A DNA stretch of 64,000 nucleotides, taken from the NCBI GenBank assembly GCA_025362975.1, contig JANYES010000019.1, forward strand, positions 186,001 through 250,000, read 5' to 3'. This document shows positions 13,350 through 22,669 of this stretch, piece by piece; positions within the stretch are counted from its first letter, which is position 1; each line of letters starts with the position of its first letter. This stretch comes from Alphaproteobacteria bacterium. GTDB taxonomy: Bacteria; Pseudomonadota; Alphaproteobacteria; Rickettsiales; SXRF01. Below the pieces are notes generated by a model. It had not been told where the DNA came from. It saw only the letters and a program-made list of their open reading frames with translations, and ran no database searches. The position numbers and the translations under genes are program-made.

Positions 13350-16300
13350 TTATTGAATAATCTGGTCAAGGCTCTGGAGCAGATTGTCGGCGGTTTGAAT
13401 CACCTTGGTATTGGCCTGGTAAGCACGCTGCGCGACGATCATGTCGGTCAGCTGGCTTGCCAATTCCACGTTCGAGGTTTCGAGTGCGCCCGGGGAAATC
13501 GAGCCCACACCGCTCGCGCCCGCTTGCTTGAGGTTGGCGATACCCGAGCCGTTGGACTGCGAATACGCGTCGCCCGAAGCGCCCTGCAGCCGGTTCGGAT
13601 CGGTAAACGATGCCAACGGGATTTTGTACAGCTTTTGGGTTTCACCGTTGTTGTAGGCGGCAGTGATGAAGCCGTTTGCGTCAATCGAAATCCCGGTCAA
13701 CTGGCCTACCGGCGAGCCGTTCTGATTCACGAAGGATACGTTGTAGCCGGAATCGAACTGGCTCAGACCGTCGGTCTTGCCGATTGATGCGGCGCCCACG
13801 GTGCCGAACGGCAAGCCTTGCGTACCCCAGTCGAACGACACGTTGCTCGGGGTAGAACCGTTCGTCCAGTTTATATTGATCGGGTTGGTCAGCGACGCGC
13901 TTACGCTCTGCAAGCTGCCATCACCGTTGAAGCGGATGGTGCCGGTAGCGATCTGTCCATTGATGAGCGATGCCGAAGCCGGGGTGATGTTGGTTGCCGG
14001 CTGTGCGTAGACTTCCACGGCCCACGTGTTGTTCTGCAACTTGGCGAACGCGACGTTGAGGTTATGGGAAGTACCCAGACCGTCGAAAATGCTCACCGGA
14101 CGGCTGAACTGCGGCGAGATTGCGCCCGAAGCCATGTTGGTGGTCGCCACCTGCGGATTGTATGCAGGGCCGGCCGGGCCGACCGATTCAGCCACGAACG
14201 CTCCGCCGTTGAGCGACGCGCCGATACCCAGCTGAGCAAGCAAGCTGCCGGTGTTGAGGGCGCCGTCTTTGAAGCTGATCGTATCGGTCGGGTCCACTAC
14301 GTTGATCTTGAGGTCGGACGCGCCAAGCGGGTTTTCAAGGTTGGAAGTAATACCAGAAGACAGGCTGACCAGCTGGCCTAGCGAGGAGAGCGAATTGAAA
14401 CGGTTCGCACCCAGCGCATAGGATTGCACGCCCAGCTCGCGTGTCCAGTCTACCCCCCCCTGCACTACACCGCCGGTGCCCGTTGTGGCAACTGTCTGGT
14501 TATTGGTGAAGGTCACCGCCTGCGTCGCATCGCTCGCACCGACATAGATGCGGCTGTTAACCACGCGGGCCGTAAGCCCCACCGTGTTATTGATCGCATC
14601 GGCGAGGTTGTTGAGGTTGTTGAACTGACCCGGCGATGCGTTCGGCGAGGTCGACGTGTAAGTGAATTTCACCGTGCCGGTTGCCGAGGTAGTGATGTTG
14701 AACGACAGCGCGTTCGGGTCGATGCCGCTGATGCCGGTCACGCCGAAGAAGGACTGCGAAGCGTTCTGCGCATCGAAGATATTACCGACATACGGACGTG
14801 CAGTGGCAACCGAAGCGATACCGCCGCCAGCACTGCTGGTTGCGTTTGCAGCCGCGGTGATGGTGTAGTGGTTAATGTCGACGACGGTCACAATGAAGGT
14901 GCCGGTCAGCTGCGCCTGCGTCAGGCCGCCGATACCGCCCGCCGGGATGCTGGACATCGTCACGACGTCACCCGTAACCAGCCCGTGGGCAGGTTCATAG
15001 ATGGAAACCGTCGGCGAGTTTAACGTCGTCGAAATCGGCGCACGCTCCGAGGTAATGGTACCCAAGCCGCCCGCCTGACTGCCGCCGGTGGTGAGCTTCG
15101 CCGTGAGTGCCGTAAGCGTCGTCCCGCCGGCAACGTTGCCAAGCGTCGCCGTGCCGAGGCTGTTGATGACATAGTGGTTAGCATTGGTGATTGAGGTGAT
15201 CTGGAACGAGCCGTTGAGCGTCAGGCCATCAACCGCGCCGTTAACACCGGCGAAAGTAACGAAGGTGCCGACCTTGGCGTTAGCCGGAAGCGGCTGTGAA
15301 ACGGTAACCAGCGTATTACCGGCAACCGAAGTGCCCGTCTTGAACGGATTGGGGGTGACGGTGTCGTTGATCGTGCCGCCCGTGGTGCTACCCACGGTCG
15401 CCGTGCCGGTCGAAACGAAGGTGAAGCTGGTCGGCCCGGTGACGGTGATCTGGTGAGCGCCGTTGATCTGCGGAGCGGTGATACCGTCGAAACCGGCGTC
15501 ACCGGCGATGGTGATATAGTCGCCGTTACGCAGATTGGTAGTATCGGCCGTGACCGTGATGACAGTAGCGCCAGCCACGCTCGGACCGGTTTGCATGCTG
15601 TTGATCGGTTGCGTCTGCACCGTGGTATTAAGTGTCGCGGTGGGCGGAACGGTCGGCGTGCCGAGGCTGTTGACAGTGAAGTGGTTGGCGTCGTTGAGCA
15701 CGGTCACCTGGAAAGTGCCGTTAAGCGTGATGCCATCCACCGGCGAAGTAACGCCAGCAAGCGTGACCCAGTCGCCCACCGCAATGTTGGCTGGCGGGGC
15801 TTGCGAAATCGTAACCGGCGTGTTGCCGGTAACGGCAGCGCCGATATAGAACGGTTGCGGGGTGACGAGGTCGCCCACGGTGCCGCCGCTTACGTTGCCG
15901 ACAGAGGCCGTGCCCGGAGTGACGTAGGAGAAATGCGTCGCGTCGATCACGGTGATTTGCTGCGAGCCGTTGATTTCGAATGCTGGAATGCCATCGAGTG
16001 CTGAGCTTTCACCGGTGATGTTAACATAGTCGCCCGTTTTCAAATTAGTGGTGGACGCCGTAACGATGATCGGGGTGGCACCGGCCACGCTCGCACCGGT
16101 TTTCAGCGAACCGGCGGCAAGTGCTGGTAATGCGGCCGTGCCGAGGGTAACGACAGGCGGCGTAAGCGGGGTGGCGTTGGTCTTCAGATCCTTCGCGTTT
16201 TCACCGTCGCCGAGCGTGGCGCCGTTGGTGACGTCGCGGCCATAGGTGAAGCCGCCATACACGTAGTTGAAGCCCGAGGTGTTGACACCCGTAGAAATAT

Positions 16301-16982
16301 TAAGCGTGTCACCCTTGACGATTTTATCGACCGCCGTCGGCACGATAATGGCTGAGCCTTTGAGAGGGCTGTTGAGCGAATCCAGCAAATCGAGTTTCGC
16401 CGTGGCGCCCGCACCGGTCAGTACCGTCTGCGACGATTTGAGGTTAGCGCCGATCGAGATCAGCGAGGTCGCCGCTGCCGTGCCAGCAAGGTTCTGCACG
16501 TTCACGGTGCGCAAGCTCGACAGGTTGGCGTTGGATTCGGTGTTGACGTTACCCGGCTCGCCCGGCAGCAGGCCGTTGCGATCAAGCGGCCATGCCTGCA
16601 AGAAGAAGCCTGCGGAGTTGACGAAATCGCCCTTCGCGTCCTGCGTAAAGGAACCGGCGCGGGTATAGAGCAACTGGCCCGACTGGTCGGGTTTCTGGTT
16701 CACGACGAAGAAGCCCTGACCGGACACGGCGATATCGGTGCCCGAGGTGGTCGTTTGCAGCAGGCCCTGCGTAGTGACGAGCGCTTCGGAGTTACCAAGT
16801 ACACCGCCCGGGGTGTAAGTGGCCGCACCGCCTGAGCTGGTGACCAACGCCTGGAAATTTGCGGTGGTCTGCTTGTAACCGACCGTATTCACGTTGGCGA
16901 TGTTGTCGGAAATAATACCGAGCTTGTTAGACTGGGCCGATAAGCCTGCAACACCTGCGTATAATGCACCATATAAACTCAT
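13350..16982 (-). CDS. flgE: Flagellar hook protein FlgE, enlarged by internal repeats
   Basis: The ends are diagnostic. The N-terminus (MSLYGALYAGVAGLSAQS, then SDNIANVNTVGYK) is the rod/hook motif and ISVSGQGFFVV-like sequence follows at about 84-95. The C-terminus (SNVELASQLTDMIVAQRAYQAN) forms the D0 coiled coil. It builds the extracellular hook below the filament. At 1210 residues it is about two to three times the usual length. The extra mass at residues of about 293-720 consists of repeated 75-85-residue units with the pattern NGTFQVTV.DANHFTV and TGDYVNITG, resembling the FCCH beta-domain. It is the last gene of the fliK-flgD-flgE operon. Confidence 0.95.
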   Translation of the reverse strand: MSLYGALYAGVAGLSAQSNKLGIISDNIANVNTVGYKQTTANFQALVTSSGGAATYTPGGVLGNSEALVTTQGLLQTTTSGTDIAVSGQGFFVVNQKPDQSGQLLYTRAGSFTQDAKGDFVNSAGFFLQAWPLDRNGLLPGEPGNVNTESNANLSSLRTVNVQNLAGTAAATSLISIGANLKSSQTVLTGAGATAKLDLLDSLNSPLKGSAIIVPTAVDKIVKGDTLNISTGVNTSGFNYVYGGFTYGRDVTNGATLGDGENAKDLKTNATPLTPPVVTLGTAALPALAAGSLKTGASVAGATPIIVTASTTNLKTGDYVNITGESSALDGIPAFEINGSQQITVIDATHFSYVTPGTASVGNVSGGTVGDLVTPQPFYIGAAVTGNTPVTISQAPPANIAVGDWVTLAGVTSPVDGITLNGTFQVTVLNDANHFTVNSLGTPTVPPTATLNTTVQTQPINSMQTGPSVAGATVITVTADTTNLRNGDYITIAGDAGFDGITAPQINGAHQITVTGPTSFTFVSTGTATVGSTTGGTINDTVTPNPFKTGTSVAGNTLVTVSQPLPANAKVGTFVTFAGVNGAVDGLTLNGSFQITSITNANHYVINSLGTATLGNVAGGTTLTALTAKLTTGGSQAGGLGTITSERAPISTTLNSPTVSIYEPAHGLVTGDVVTMSSIPAGGIGGLTQAQLTGTFIVTVVDINHYTITAAANATSSAGGGIASVATARPYVGNIFDAQNASQSFFGVTGISGIDPNALSFNITTSATGTVKFTYTSTSPNASPGQFNNLNNLADAINNTVGLTARVVNSRIYVGASDATQAVTFTNNQTVATTGTGGVVQGGVDWTRELGVQSYALGANRFNSLSSLGQLVSLSSGITSNLENPLGASDLKINVVDPTDTISFKDGALNTGSLLAQLGIGASLNGGAFVAESVGPAGPAYNPQVATTNMASGAISPQFSRPVSIFDGLGTSHNLNVAFAKLQNNTWAVEVYAQPATNITPASASLINGQIATGTIRFNGDGSLQSVSASLTNPININWTNGSTPSNVSFDWGTQGLPFGTVGAASIGKTDGLSQFDSGYNVSFVNQNGSPVGQLTGISIDANGFITAAYNNGETQKLYKIPLASFTDPNRLQGASGDAYSQSNGSGIANLKQAGASGVGSISPGALETSNVELASQLTDMIVAQRAYQANTKVIQTADNLLQSLDQIIQ

Positions 16983-17009
16983 ATCATGACTCCTTTTTTT
17001 AAAACTGTA

Positions 17010-17702
17010 TTACGCGCTCGGATTGGTACCGGCCGTGTAGACGGATTGAATAGTGTTAAGCGGCACGGTGATCGCCCCCAGCGAAAGCGTATTGGTGCCG
17101 CCCTGAGTGTTGACCGACGTGACCACGCCGCTGGTAAATGGAGTTGCCGTGACCGCAGCGCTCTTCGAATCGGTCGCAGCGATGCTGAACGTGTAGATGC
17201 CGTCCGGCGATGCGGCCTTGGTCGTGCTGTTTTTACCGTTCCACAGGAGTTGGTTGCGCCCTGGGGTGGCCGTGCCGGATGAAGTGAACACGACAGCGCC
17301 CGTGCTGTCTTTGATGGTGACGGTGGCCCCCGTGGCGTTGGAAGGAAGCGAGTAAACCACAGCACCCGCGCCGCCGCTTAAATTGATCTGGTTGCCGGTA
17401 GCGTCAACCTGCTTGCCGATATACGACACTGCCTGATTCGACGCCGCCGCGTTGTATGAAGCAATCAGCGTGTCGAGCTTGGTGTTGGTGTTGATCGTCT
17501 GCTGCACCTGACTAAGGGTCGCGATCTGCTGGGTGATCTGGTTGGTGTCAAGCGGTGTCGTCGGGTCCTGATTGGTAAGCTCGGTAGTGAGCAGCTTCAG
17601 GAACTGATCGTAATCGTTGTTGAGGCCCTGCTGCGCGCTGGTGCCCGAGGGGGTCTTGGTAGTACCGCTAGTACCGGTTGTACTTGTTGTTGCGTCGACC
17701 AT
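17010..17702 (-). CDS. flgD: Flagellar hook-capping protein FlgD
   Basis: The 230-residue protein caps the growing hook. The N-terminal scaffold motif (YDQFLKLLTTELTNQDPTTPLDTNQITQQIATLS) is highly typical. It is followed by the Ig/FnIII-like domain with a conserved LWNGK...DGIYTF segment. The ATG at 17702 is chosen because GGAG lies eight bases upstream; an earlier in-frame start would run into fliK. It starts 11 bases after the fliK stop and is followed 27 bases later by flgE, so the three form one operon under the sigma-54 promoter in front of fliK. Confidence 0.95.
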   Translation of the reverse strand: MVDATTSTTGTSGTTKTPSGTSAQQGLNNDYDQFLKLLTTELTNQDPTTPLDTNQITQQIATLSQVQQTINTNTKLDTLIASYNAAASNQAVSYIGKQVDATGNQINLSGGAGAVVYSLPSNATGATVTIKDSTGAVVFTSSGTATPGRNQLLWNGKNSTTKAASPDGIYTFSIAATDSKSAAVTATPFTSGVVTSVNTQGGTNTLSLGAITVPLNTIQSVYTAGTNPSA

Positions 17703-17712
17703 AACTAATCTC

Positions 17713-19626
17713 CTAAATTTCGATATCAACACCCTCACTCAGGTTTACGACGTAACTCCTGGTGAGAATATTTAAATTGGTTTCGGACTCATCGTCCGGC
17801 TGCATTTTCTGGTAGCTCTGCACTGGCTGGGATGAATTGTCCTGCTGTGCTTGCTGGTTTGAATTCTGTTGCTGATTGCCAAGATTAAAACTCAGGCTAC
17901 CGCTGTCGGCTTTAAGACCCGCGTCGCTCAATGCACGTGCAAGCCCGCTGGCGTCGCGCTGGAGCATGTCGAGCGTCTTGGCGTTATCGGCAGTGACCAC
18001 GACGCTGGTTTTGCCGTCAGCGTCCACGCTCAGCTTAATGTCGAGCTTGCCCATATCGGCCGGGTGCAGCTGAATGGAGATTTTGCTGCTGCCGTCCGTC
18101 AGGCCGTGCTTTACCTGGAAATTGATCTGTTCGAGAATCGCTGGCTGCTGCGCCGTTGGCGCGAGAAGGCGCGAGAAGGTCGTCGCGTTGACATTGCTGG
18201 TCGACTGCGCTTGCGAGGTTGCGGCCACGATAGGCTGCGCGCCCGGCAGGTTCTGGTTGTTGCTGCCGCCCGAATCGGTGTTGGCATTATCCTGCGTCCC
18301 TTGCACACCGGCGACGGCGAGCAAGGTAAGATTCTGCGTATCGCTGTTAGTGGCGGTAACCGGCGAGACGGCGGCAGTATCGGTCTGCGTCGCAGCGATT
18401 GCAACAACCGGAGCGGCCGCCGGAGTCTGCGTGACCGCAGGTTTGCTGGCAACATTATCCACCTGCAATTGGGTATCGACCGTCGTAACGGCGGAGGCTT
18501 GCTGGTTAGCGTTCGGCAGCGAATCGAGAATGCGCTGCACCTGAGATTTCAAATCGCCCGCGGGCACCGCTTTCGTGGTGTCCGCCGCAGTGGTAACGGC
18601 GGGCGTGGCGATTTGTGCGGAATGGGTGACGTTTTCAGTCGTGGCGGGCAGGCCGGAAAGCTGCGTGAATGTATCCACCACCTGTTTGATCGTATCGAGC
18701 AGCGGCGGCGACAGATCGCCTTTGGTGGCCAACTGAAAGCCGAGCAGTTCCTGCCCGTTGCTATCAATAATAGGAGCAGGCGTGGCGGTACCCTGCAATG
18801 AGGACTGCAACTGCTGCATCATCGCGTGTATATCGCCGAGCACGCCGGCGTCATTAGCAAGAGCCGCGCCGGGTGTCTGGTTGGCGGCAGAAAGAATATT
18901 GAGCTGTTCCGTGACGATCGGCGCGTCGCCCGGGTTCTTTCCCGGGTTGATCGTGGCGGTAATGTTGATGCTGGTGGTTGCGGTCGTCACACCTACGGTA
19001 AGCGTCTGGCCGGTCGGTGCGGCGGTGCCGAGCATCTGTTGCAGCATGGATGCCAGCAACTGGTCGATCTGGCCGATCTGGTCGCCGAGCGCCTTGACCT
19101 GTTGTTTATCATCGTTTTCGTCGCCCTGTGTATTGGTGGCGGGGGTGCTGGCGGCGGCGGCGATGCTGTTGGTTTTATCCGTTGCCTTGGCCGGAATTTG
19201 GTCCGGCGCCTTGTCATCGCTTTTGGCGTGGGTGGAGGCGGACTGGCTGGTGTCGCTGGTCAAGCGCTCCGGCGCTTTTACTTTAGCGTCGGCCTGCTGC
19301 GGCACCGGGGCTTTGGCCGTGACGACGCTGAGGTCGGTGGTGAAGCTCTGCTTATTAGAGGTGGCGTTATTTTGCTGCTGCGACTGGTTGTCCAGCGGAG
19401 CGGGCGTGGCGGTTTTCGCCTGTGGCTGCGGGCTCGCTTCCGGGGTCAGGATGTCGGCCACGCCGCCATTCTGGTTGTTGCTGATAGTGCCGCTCGGCAC
19501 ATTGTGGCCTGACAAGTTCAGCAGGGAGAGAAAATCCTGCCCTTTGCCATGCGACGCAGCGGACGACAGGGACGTATTCCCGGTGAGGGCGGCAAGGGCG
19601 GAAGATGATAATGGTGCAACCGACAT
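17713..19626 (-). CDS. fliK: Flagellar hook-length control protein FliK
   Basis: The 637-residue protein is rich in Ala, Thr, Gln and Ser, as expected for the molecular ruler secreted through the flagellar export gate. The conserved Flg_hook C-terminal domain is visible at about 510-600, with LHPADMGKLDIKLSVDADGK and LDMLQRDASGLARALSDAG. A Gln/Asn-rich tail follows. The start at 19626 (MSVAPLSSS) is preferred over a TTG at 19677, because the latter lies inside the sigma-54 promoter. Substrate-specificity switching from hook to filament is the known role of the family. A long ruler would fit the enlarged hook protein encoded two genes on. Confidence 0.9.
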   Translation of the reverse strand: MSVAPLSSSALAALTGNTSLSSAASHGKGQDFLSLLNLSGHNVPSGTISNNQNGGVADILTPEASPQPQAKTATPAPLDNQSQQQNNATSNKQSFTTDLSVVTAKAPVPQQADAKVKAPERLTSDTSQSASTHAKSDDKAPDQIPAKATDKTNSIAAAASTPATNTQGDENDDKQQVKALGDQIGQIDQLLASMLQQMLGTAAPTGQTLTVGVTTATTSINITATINPGKNPGDAPIVTEQLNILSAANQTPGAALANDAGVLGDIHAMMQQLQSSLQGTATPAPIIDSNGQELLGFQLATKGDLSPPLLDTIKQVVDTFTQLSGLPATTENVTHSAQIATPAVTTAADTTKAVPAGDLKSQVQRILDSLPNANQQASAVTTVDTQLQVDNVASKPAVTQTPAAAPVVAIAATQTDTAAVSPVTATNSDTQNLTLLAVAGVQGTQDNANTDSGGSNNQNLPGAQPIVAATSQAQSTSNVNATTFSRLLAPTAQQPAILEQINFQVKHGLTDGSSKISIQLHPADMGKLDIKLSVDADGKTSVVVTADNAKTLDMLQRDASGLARALSDAGLKADSGSLSFNLGNQQQNSNQQAQQDNSSQPVQSYQKMQPDDESETNLNILTRSYVVNLSEGVDIEI

Positions 19627-19660
19627 AAAGAACCTGCTAGGTAAGTTTCCTAACAGTATC

Positions 19661-19677
19661 AGCAAGCCTCGTGCCAA
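19661..19677 (-). promoter_or_regulatory. Sigma-54 promoter of fliK-flgD-flgE
   Basis: The minus strand reads TTGGCACGAGGCTTGCT, a full match to the sigma-54 consensus YTGGCACGRNNNTTGCW with the correct GG-N10-GC spacing. Transcription would start near 19650, about 24 bases before the fliK ATG. Confidence 0.85.
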
Positions 19678-19827
19678 CTGGCGGGCAATTGCGAATATAG
19701 CGATATAATATCTAGTATTTCTGTGGGTTAGTCGTGCAAAAAACCGCCAATCAGGCAGGGTCCGGGAGGTCAGATTGGAGAGGTGCTAATCCGCTCTTAA
19801 ACGCGCGCGGCAGGAAGCGCCACGGGG

Positions 19828-19850
19828 CAAAAACTGCCGGTTTCAGGCAG
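19828..19850 (-). terminator. Terminator after fliS
   Basis: The minus strand has CTGCC-TGAAACC-GGCAG followed by TTTTT, with the fliS stop codon inside the hairpin loop. It separates the fliD/fliS transcript from the fliK operon. Confidence 0.55.
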
Positions 19851-20316
19851 ATAAGGTAATGGTTTTATCCGGTTCGGCGCCGGGGGTCATGGCAGCCGAA
19901 GGCGTGGCGGGGGGAACGGGAACGGCCGTGGACATGGCTGCCGTTTCGGATTCATTGATATCGATGTCGTGCCACAACTCCCGCATTTTGCGCAGTTCTT
20001 CTATCACTTCGTCGCAGGTAGCGGCGGAGTTGCTGCGGTGGATAGTGTGGATGCGGCCATCGACCCGGGAATAAAAACTATACAGGATCTTGGCGATATC
20101 GCCGCCGTTTTCAAAATCGAGGCAATGTTGCAGGCCTGTGATAACGCTGCTGGCCTTTATCAGGCAGTTATATCTGTCTTCAATGCGCTTGGCGGCAATG
20201 GCTTCCTTGGCTTGCTTCATGAACCGAATCGCGCCATCATACAGCATGACGATTTGTTTTGTCCTTGCAACCGTTTGCGTTGCCACTGCATAAGCCTGAT
20301 ATTTATTTTTCTGCAT
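19843..20316 (-). CDS. fliS: Flagellar export chaperone FliS
   Basis: The 157-residue protein has the FliS signature: NKYQAYAVATQT at the N-terminus, then VMLYDGAIRFMKQAKEAI, then a four-helix core with RV..R. FliS binds the C-terminus of flagellin in the cytoplasm and prevents premature polymerisation. About 40 C-terminal residues form a Pro/Ala/Thr-rich tail beyond the usual length. The gene follows fliD by 19 bases and belongs to the same transcript. Finding it downstream of fliD is the usual order. Confidence 0.9.
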   Translation of the reverse strand: MQKNKYQAYAVATQTVARTKQIVMLYDGAIRFMKQAKEAIAAKRIEDRYNCLIKASSVITGLQHCLDFENGGDIAKILYSFYSRVDGRIHTIHRSNSAATCDEVIEELRKMRELWHDIDINESETAAMSTAVPVPPATPSAAMTPGAEPDKTITLSA

Positions 20317-20335
20317 AAAAACACTACTTCATTAA

Positions 20336-22144
20336 TTAGTGGCCGGAAGACGACATCTGCGCATTCGAGTTCGCATTCAAGCTCTGCAGTAACGTATTGA
20401 CCTTCGATACGGCGGACTCAAGCGCGGCGAATTTCGCAAGCAGCTGATTTTGATACTGGTTGACCTGTGTTGTCAACCGGCTGATGTCGCTATTAAGCGT
20501 GGTGGTAGCGGTTTGAATGCCGCTGACGGCAACGGCGACGGAACCAGTTTTGGTTGTGGTGGCTACAACGCCGACATTGTACATCTTGTCGGCCACACCC
20601 TGCGAGGTGGTGACATGGATGGTGGCATTATCAGTGCTACCGTAAATCAGCTGTAACCCTTCGAGCGCGCTACCGTCAGGAGCTGTAAGGCTGAAACCGA
20701 GATCGTTGCCGATGGCCGTGGCTGTCAGCGGAATGGTGACGGCGTTCCCGTTCTGGGTGTAGCTGGCGGTAAACGCGGAATTCGAAATCGTCACTGTGAA
20801 ATCCTGCACGTTCAGCGGCTTGGATGATTTAAAGACCGCGAGGTTGGCGTTATCCGACGACAGGTTGAAACCGAACACGTTTTTAACGCCGCTGAAGTTT
20901 GATGCCAGCAGCGAGGTCAGCTTGGTGTCGTCGACATTGAGGATGTTATTAACAGCCGGAAGCGTATCCGTCGCGGCCTGGTTGGTCAGCGAAATCCCCA
21001 GATCGCTCAACCCTTTCAGCGTGCCGCTAAGCCCGGCGCCCGGCACGAGAATCTGGCCGGTGATCTCGCTCATCGTCTGGCGGAACGTCTGGTTGTTAGC
21101 AAGGATCGCAGTGGTGGCGAAGGTGCCGTCACTGTTTTGCTGTGTCTGTTGCGCGGCGAAGCTTTGCAGCGCGTTATAGGCCGTGGTGAAACGCACGATG
21201 GTGTTCTGCACGGTCGTCGTGTCCGGACGGATGGTCACGGGATAATTGGTGGTGCCGTCAGGCGTGTTTTGCAGGATGGTGAAGGTTACGTTACTAACCA
21301 CGTCGCTGATGGTATTGGTCTGGCGGCTAATCGGCACACCGTTGATTTTAAAGGCTGCGTTAGACCCTGCCACGGCGACGGTGCCGGCTGGTACGCTGTT
21401 AAAATTCAAGCCTGCAAGCACGGCCGAACCACCGGTGATCGTGCTGACGTTGGACAGGTCGAAATTCGCGGTCGTACCGGTGGCGGTGGCCGCGAAGGAG
21501 AGTTTGAAATGCGTGCCGTCCACCTGAATGATCGAGGCGGTGATACCGGTCTGGCCGGACGCGGCGTTGAAATTGGCCGCGATGTTGTTCAGCGAATCCC
21601 CCGCACGCACCGTAACTGTGGCGCTATTGGCGAAGGTGATGGTGCCGGGGGCGAATGCAATATCGCCGTTGGTGTAGGTGGCGGCACTCGTGGTGGCGTC
21701 GGCGTTCACGCTGGCGAGGCTGAACACGCCACTCGTTTGGGTGGCGGCGGAAGCGACGCTGGTGATGCCGCTGATATTATATGATTGCAAAGATGCACCC
21801 GCCGTCGGCGAAACGCTGACATACGCGCTGCCGCCGTTACCGACGCTGCCCGTGGTGAATGCGAAAACGTTGCTGGCGTCGTTGTTGACACCGGGGGGAT
21901 TGCGCAGCGCGTCCGAAGCGCTCTGGAAATTAGTGAGCAGCGTGTTGAACGTGGTGAGCGCCGTGATCTGGCTGTTATTGGTAGTGATGTGGGTCTGGTC
22001 CTGCGTAATTGGCAGGCTTTTAGCTGTGACTAAGCCTTTGACGAGGGTCTGTGTATCGAGACCTGAGCCGCCTGAACCGCCCAGTACGGTTTTACCGTCG
22101 CTGGTCGTAAAGAAATTCCCCAGTGTTACTGCACTTACCGACAT
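20336..22144 (-). CDS. fliD: Flagellar filament cap protein FliD
   Basis: The 602-residue protein has the FliD N-terminal part (GSGLDTQTLVKGLVTAKSLPI) and C-terminal coiled coil (ISRLTTQVNQYQNQLLAKFAALESAVSKVNTLLQSL). FliD forms the pentameric cap at the filament tip and folds newly exported flagellin. The ATG at 22144 has AGGAGG eight bases upstream and lies downstream of a sigma-54 promoter, so the longer frame starting at 22216 is rejected. It is somewhat longer than the common 450-500 residues, with a Thr/Ala/Asn-rich middle. fliS follows in the same operon. Confidence 0.93.
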   Translation of the reverse strand: MSVSAVTLGNFFTTSDGKTVLGGSGGSGLDTQTLVKGLVTAKSLPITQDQTHITTNNSQITALTTFNTLLTNFQSASDALRNPPGVNNDASNVFAFTTGSVGNGGSAYVSVSPTAGASLQSYNISGITSVASAATQTSGVFSLASVNADATTSAATYTNGDIAFAPGTITFANSATVTVRAGDSLNNIAANFNAASGQTGITASIIQVDGTHFKLSFAATATGTTANFDLSNVSTITGGSAVLAGLNFNSVPAGTVAVAGSNAAFKINGVPISRQTNTISDVVSNVTFTILQNTPDGTTNYPVTIRPDTTTVQNTIVRFTTAYNALQSFAAQQTQQNSDGTFATTAILANNQTFRQTMSEITGQILVPGAGLSGTLKGLSDLGISLTNQAATDTLPAVNNILNVDDTKLTSLLASNFSGVKNVFGFNLSSDNANLAVFKSSKPLNVQDFTVTISNSAFTASYTQNGNAVTIPLTATAIGNDLGFSLTAPDGSALEGLQLIYGSTDNATIHVTTSQGVADKMYNVGVVATTTKTGSVAVAVSGIQTATTTLNSDISRLTTQVNQYQNQLLAKFAALESAVSKVNTLLQSLNANSNAQMSSSGH

Positions 22145-22215
22145 AACGCCTCCTGTTGTGCGCCGCCTGTGTCTGATTATTACTATAACACAATTACGCC
22201 ATTTATTAAAGCGCA

Positions 22216-22232
22216 TGCAAAAACTGTGCCTT
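22216..22232 (-). promoter_or_regulatory. Sigma-54 promoter of fliD-fliS
   Basis: The minus strand reads AAGGCACAGTTTTTGCA. It keeps GGCAC and TTGCA with correct spacing and differs from consensus only in the first two bases and the base after GGCAC. The predicted start is near 22205, about 60 bases before the fliD ATG. Confidence 0.7.
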
Positions 22233-22236
22233 GTCG

Positions 22237-22608
22237 TTACACTTTGAACGTTACGGAGGGTTCCTGACTTGAGCTGCTTAATTTAAACAGCGTAGGTTCT
22301 GGAATATACGTAACTTTTCCATCCCGCAGGCTAGTGAATCGTGTGATGTACTGACCGGTAGCGTCCTTGAAAAGACTGAATGACTGGTCCCCCAGCACGA
22401 AAACGTTCGCAATCTGCTGAGCTGCCTTCTGTAGAGTCTCTACACGTTTCCTTTCGGCTCCCTGAATGTCAATGGTTTGAGGTATGACAACAGGATTATC
22501 AAGATCAGGCTGAGCTGCGGGTAAACCTGCAGCAGCCACGGCCTGAACCGGTACAGAAAGTGCCGGTATTGATTGTAAGCCCGGCTGAGTGATTCCTATA
22601 GTACTCAT
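22237..22608 (-). CDS. flaG: FlaG-like flagellar protein
   Basis: The 123-residue protein lies between flagellin and fliD, the usual position of flaG. Its C-terminal half (FVLGDQSFSLFKDATGQYITRFTSLRDGKVTYIPEP) follows the FlaG pattern of a beta domain with a DATG...I..I.P ending. FlaG proteins influence filament length, but their mechanism is not firmly established. AGGAGG lies close before the ATG. The sigma-54 promoter for fliD begins just beyond the 3' end of this gene, so it is probably transcribed with flagellin or independently. The name rests on position plus weak sequence pattern. Confidence 0.6.
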   Translation of the reverse strand: MSTIGITQPGLQSIPALSVPVQAVAAAGLPAAQPDLDNPVVIPQTIDIQGAERKRVETLQKAAQQIANVFVLGDQSFSLFKDATGQYITRFTSLRDGKVTYIPEPTLFKLSSSSQEPSVTFKV

Positions 22609-22627
22609 GGGTTCCTCCTATCGGTCA

Positions 22628-22653
22628 GCCCGGGGTATTTAAGCACCCCGGGC
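22628..22653 (-). terminator. Strong stem-loop between flagellin and flaG-like gene
   Basis: A perfect 9-bp GC-rich stem (GCCCGGGGT, 22628-22636, with ACCCCGGGC, 22645-22653) has an 8-base loop. It lies 16 bases after the flagellin stop. No T-run follows on the minus strand, so it may stabilise the 3' end of a highly expressed flagellin mRNA or partly attenuate read-through rather than terminate fully. Confidence 0.6.
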
Positions 22654-22669
22654 ATTCCGACTATCCTTA

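Noticed and set aside
14424-16004. Plus-strand frames opposite flgE
   Set aside because: They follow the periodicity of the internal repeats on the other strand and show no independent coding signal.
17869-19708. Several long plus-strand frames opposite fliK
   Set aside because: Shadows caused by Ala/Thr/Gln-rich GC-rich coding; no ribosome sites or families.
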